Shown piece after piece: positions 6,879-9,199 of a stretch of 9,199 nucleotides of DNA. Source of the DNA: an uncultured Coriobacteriaceae bacterium (GTDB taxonomy: Bacteria > Actinomycetota > Coriobacteriia > Coriobacteriales > UMGS124); the NCBI GenBank assembly GCA_900555105.1, contig USJP01000035.1, forward strand, positions 1-9,199, in the 5' to 3' direction. The notes beneath the pieces were generated by a model that worked only from the letters and a program-made list of their open reading frames with translations, made no database searches and had not been told where the DNA came from. Numbering within the stretch: the stretch's first letter is position 1; the number at the start of each line of letters is the position of its first letter. The position numbers were made by a program, and so were the translations under genes.

Positions 6879-7794
6879 GGTCGTCCCTCCTCCAATACGA
6901 GATATCACGCCTGCCGCGGGCAGTAATCCTGACATCGCTTCGCTGTAGCTTTTCAAGCGCTCGATCGATACCCGCTCGGTCCTCTTTCGCCGCAGCAGCG
7001 TGCAACTGCATGAGATAGCCGTCCTCACGCCTGGGCCAAACAGCAACGGTATGCTCGGCCATGCGCTCCATGTCGCCGACCTCGTCTCGTGCCTGGGCGT
7101 TTAAGAACGACTGCCAGCACACACCGAGGGCCTCCTCGCCGTCGGGCGAAATAAGCGCGAGCAGCGCCTCGAGCACACGTGCGTACTCGGCACGCGTGGA
7201 GGTAAGCATCATGCCTTCGAGCAGGCCGCTCTCGATATAGGTGCCCAAAACGCTCGCCAAATCGCGAGCGGCCGCGACATCGTGGGCATCGGCCTGGCAT
7301 GCCGCACGCGCCCGCTGCATGCGGTCGTCGTAGGTCTTCTGAAGCTCCACCAGGGCGGTCGTCGCGTAATGCACCACCTCGGCGTCGTCGTTTGAACGGG
7401 CGGCACGCAGCGCATGGGGCTGGGCCGAGGCGTCGTCATACAGCACGTCCATGATGAGCCTGCGCCGCGTTGCGGGATCGTTGACCAGCAGGGTCTCGCG
7501 CAAGGGCACCGCCTCTGAGGCCTGCGCGGCCGGCTCCACGACGATGCTCTTGTACACGGCGTCGTTGACGCGCAGCTCCTCAAGCTCGAAGTCGTCGCAG
7601 GGCTGCGCATCCGATCGCACGGCCCGCTCATGGAAAAAGAGCGCCACAGCGCCAAACACGGGTACGAACGCCATAATCGGCAGGCAGCTCATGCGCGTCT
7701 TGAGAAAGCCGCTGGCCATGAGCAGGCCAACAACAACGCAGGCAAACACATGCACAACCAGGCAAACGGGAATCAAGATATCGGTCACGCCCAT
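6865..7794 (-). CDS. pelE: PelE-like membrane protein with helical (TPR-like) repeats
   Basis: PelE in Pel systems is a small membrane protein with a cytosolic TPR-type domain that bridges PelD and PelF. This 309-residue product has two N-terminal membrane helices (about 5-27 and 37-54) and then a soluble, mostly helical region with no enzyme motif. The stretch LLVNDPATRRRLIMDVLYDD (102-121) followed by SNDDAEVVHYATTALVELQK (134-153) is the recognisable family signature as I recall it. Later helices (about 170-285) have the Ala/Leu spacing of TPR-like repeats, e.g. around WPRREDGYLMQLHAAAA (253-269). Assignment rests on this pattern and on the position between pelD and pelA. The start is uncertain by one codon: ATG at 7794 overlaps the pelD stop as TGATG, while GTG at 7797 would give a GTGA overlap. 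No convincing Shine-Dalgarno precedes either, so expression likely depends on ribosomes terminating on pelD. Confidence 0.85.
   Translation of the reverse strand: MGVTDILIPVCLVVHVFACVVVGLLMASGFLKTRMSCLPIMAFVPVFGAVALFFHERAVRSDAQPCDDFELEELRVNDAVYKSIVVEPAAQASEAVPLRETLLVNDPATRRRLIMDVLYDDASAQPHALRAARSNDDAEVVHYATTALVELQKTYDDRMQRARAACQADAHDVAAARDLASVLGTYIESGLLEGMMLTSTRAEYARVLEALLALISPDGEEALGVCWQSFLNAQARDEVGDMERMAEHTVAVWPRREDGYLMQLHAAAAKEDRAGIDRALEKLQRSDVRITARGRRDISYWRRDDHAKD
6886..6891 (-). promoter_or_regulatory. Shine-Dalgarno of pelA
   Basis: AGGAGG (within GGAGGAGGG) lies 7 bases before the ATG at 6878, inside the final codons of pelE. It supports this start over the in-frame ATG at 7046. Confidence 0.8.
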
Positions 7795-9199
7795 CACCCC
7801 GCTATGACTTCGAAGGCGAGGCCGGCACCCTCAAAACGCGAGCTCACAATGGGCAGCACGTCCCGGTTTGCCTGACGCAGCAAGGCGCAAACGCAACCGT
7901 CTGCCCCCATGCCCACCTCGTCGGTCGCGCGCAGAAGCGGCACAAGGCGCGCCTGGGCCTGCTCGGGGTCCAGCCCCGGGAAACGCAGCAGCAAAAAGTC
8001 GGCCACGCCCTTCTCGCCCATCTCGACTTGGGCCTGCACAAGCTGGTCAAACGACTCCTCATGCAACACGTCGGTCCCCACAAAGCAGCGCTGCGAGCGT
8101 GCAAGCTCCGTATACTGCTCGGCGCGTTTGAACGACATCTCAAGCAGGCCGCACATGACGCGGATGAGGTTGGCATATCCCATGTCGAGCTGGTCGGGCT
8201 GAGCCTGCCAGACGCACACGATGACGCGCAGTTTGCCGTCGACAAACGACCCGCAAGCGTAGCTGGGAAGCGCCAGATCCAGGCCGAGGTTGCGCCAGAC
8301 GCGCCCGCAGTTCAGCTCATCCCAGGACATGGCCCACTGCTGCAGGTCAACGGACTTGGCAAGCCGAGGACGCATGGGGCGAGAGCACGACATCAGCCTA
8401 CAGAACCGCTGGTTGCGATCGACGCTGTACAACGCGATGGAACGGTTGTGCAGCACGTCCTCGAGGGCCTCGAGCGCCTTGAGGAAGAGCTTTTGGGGCA
8501 GCACGTCATCGAGATGCTGCACCACCGCGAAGATGCGACCGAAGCTATCCTGAAAGCCGATGATCTGACGCTTGAAACGGCTTTTGTTCTCCACCGTGTT
8601 GGTGTAAACATCGTTCAAGAAGAGGTACTTCTCGCGCAGGACCCGGTACTCCTCGCGGGCAAAGGCCACATCGGCATCCTTCTTGTCGCTCACGTAACCG
8701 CACACCGTACCGGCAAGGGCGTAGAGGGCAAACGGCAGCCAGTTCTCCACGCGCATGACAATGCTGGAGATGTCGGAGCCTTGTCCCACGTATGACCACA
8801 GAATCGACGCGCATGCAAGAAGGGCTGCGAGCAGGCCCAGGCGCATGCCGTGCATGCACCCCATGAGCACCACGAAGAGCAGTCGCAGGTCGACGAAGCG
8901 GTAATAGATGTTTGCGCCCAACGTGTCGTTGACAAGCTGAACGATAACGAAAAGCACCGCAAGCTCGACATATTTGAGCAGCCCCAGCCGGCTGACCGCA
9001 TTGCGCAGGCGTTCGAAAAGGCCGGGCTTCTCCTCTGCGTGACGATGCGCGAGCCAGGTTGCGTAGAGGGCGGGCACCTGCTCCAGGGCGTCGTCGAAGG
9101 GAATCCAACCGTACATGCGACGCAGCCCATCGGGATAGGCGGGCCCGTGGGGAGAGGGCACCGCGTGGGCAGGGTCGGCGCACGTGCACGACCCCGCAG
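7794..9199 (-). CDS. pelD: PelD-like c-di-GMP receptor (5' end outside window), possible N-terminal SDR fusion
   Basis: PelD is the inner-membrane c-di-GMP receptor that activates Pel synthesis after translation. Numbering here counts from an in-frame GTG at 9161. Four hydrophobic segments lie within about 63-157, then a long stalk helix with coiled-coil character (about 163-218) and a GAF domain (about 220-347). A degenerate, shortened GGDEF domain follows (about 356-455). In it R411-A-T-D414 occupies the RxxD inhibitory-site position while the cyclase motif has become GADGC (419-423). Cyclase activity is therefore unlikely and c-di-GMP binding likely; R442 is a candidate extra ligand. The frame stays open to the window edge and no Shine-Dalgarno precedes the GTG, so the gene probably starts outside. 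The first residues, especially YGWIPFDDALEQVPALYATW (17-36), resemble the C-terminal end of an NAD-dependent sugar epimerase (SDR). From the GTG the length would be 455 residues, similar to Pseudomonas PelD. Confidence 0.88.
   Translation of the reverse strand, partial: AGSCTCADPAHAVPSPHGPAYPDGLRRMYGWIPFDDALEQVPALYATWLAHRHAEEKPGLFERLRNAVSRLGLLKYVELAVLFVIVQLVNDTLGANIYYRFVDLRLLFVVLMGCMHGMRLGLLAALLACASILWSYVGQGSDISSIVMRVENWLPFALYALAGTVCGYVSDKKDADVAFAREEYRVLREKYLFLNDVYTNTVENKSRFKRQIIGFQDSFGRIFAVVQHLDDVLPQKLFLKALEALEDVLHNRSIALYSVDRNQRFCRLMSCSRPMRPRLAKSVDLQQWAMSWDELNCGRVWRNLGLDLALPSYACGSFVDGKLRVIVCVWQAQPDQLDMGYANLIRVMCGLLEMSFKRAEQYTELARSQRCFVGTDVLHEESFDQLVQAQVEMGEKGVADFLLLRFPGLDPEQAQARLVPLLRATDEVGMGADGCVCALLRQANRDVLPIVSSRFEGAGLAFEVIAG

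Noticed and set aside
6879..7046. N-terminal extension of pelA to the in-frame ATG at 7046.
   Set aside because: It would put 56 residues overlapping pelE before the membrane anchor; the ATG at 6878 has a good ribosome site.
8028..8795. A 255-residue plus-strand open frame antisense to pelD.
   Set aside because: Shadow of the GAF and stalk regions of pelD, with no family resemblance.

Overview
The window carries a nearly complete Gram-positive-type Pel exopolysaccharide operon on the minus strand. At its 3' end it is abruptly joined to the end of a histidine biosynthesis operon that probably comes from a different genome. Reading along the minus strand (right to left), the order is pelD (5' end outside the window), pelE, a membrane-anchored PelA-type deacetylase, pelF, pelG and cotH (a CotH-family kinase lipoprotein). 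After these come a short hisH C-terminal remnant and the first 105 codons of hisA. All genes are on the minus strand and there is no gene-free stretch longer than a few bases. No promoter, terminator, RNA gene, CRISPR array, insertion sequence or other repeat was recognised.

Organism: there are no pelB or pelC outer-membrane genes between the others, the PelA homologue is a membrane-anchored deacetylase without a hydrolase domain, and the CotH protein has a Tat-type lipoprotein signal. Together with high GC and strong AAG/CGC codon preference, this suggests a high-GC Gram-positive gut actinobacterium, perhaps Coriobacteriia (Collinsella/Olsenella-like). That is inference from protein style, not a database result. 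The hisH tail and hisA (about positions 1-404) use AAA and CGG codons more freely and look like a Clostridia/Oscillospiraceae his operon (Faecalibacterium/Gemmiger-like).

Pel module (about 405-9199): PelD is a four-helix membrane protein with a GAF domain and a degenerate GGDEF domain. It keeps an RxxD c-di-GMP-binding site but has lost the cyclase motif. Its open frame continues past the window edge, and the N-terminal residues that are visible resemble the tail of a short-chain (SDR) sugar-nucleotide epimerase. PelE (two membrane helices plus helical repeats) is expected to link PelD to the cytosolic glycosyltransferase PelF, which polymerises the chain. PelG (polytopic, MOP/flippase-like) would carry the chain across the membrane, and the DUF2194-type PelA would de-N-acetylate it outside the cell. 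CotH is a predicted exported kinase with a C-terminal Fn3-like domain. Consecutive reading frames overlap by 1 to 14 bases, so the operon is probably translationally coupled throughout.

Junction (about 388-407): the cotH frame runs without a break into the catalytic HPE end of HisH, followed 9 bases later by hisA. The switch happens within a short string (Val-Tyr-Gly-Thr-Gln) that could plausibly occur in both parents. It is best treated as an assembly chimera, or possibly a real illegitimate recombination, until reads are checked.
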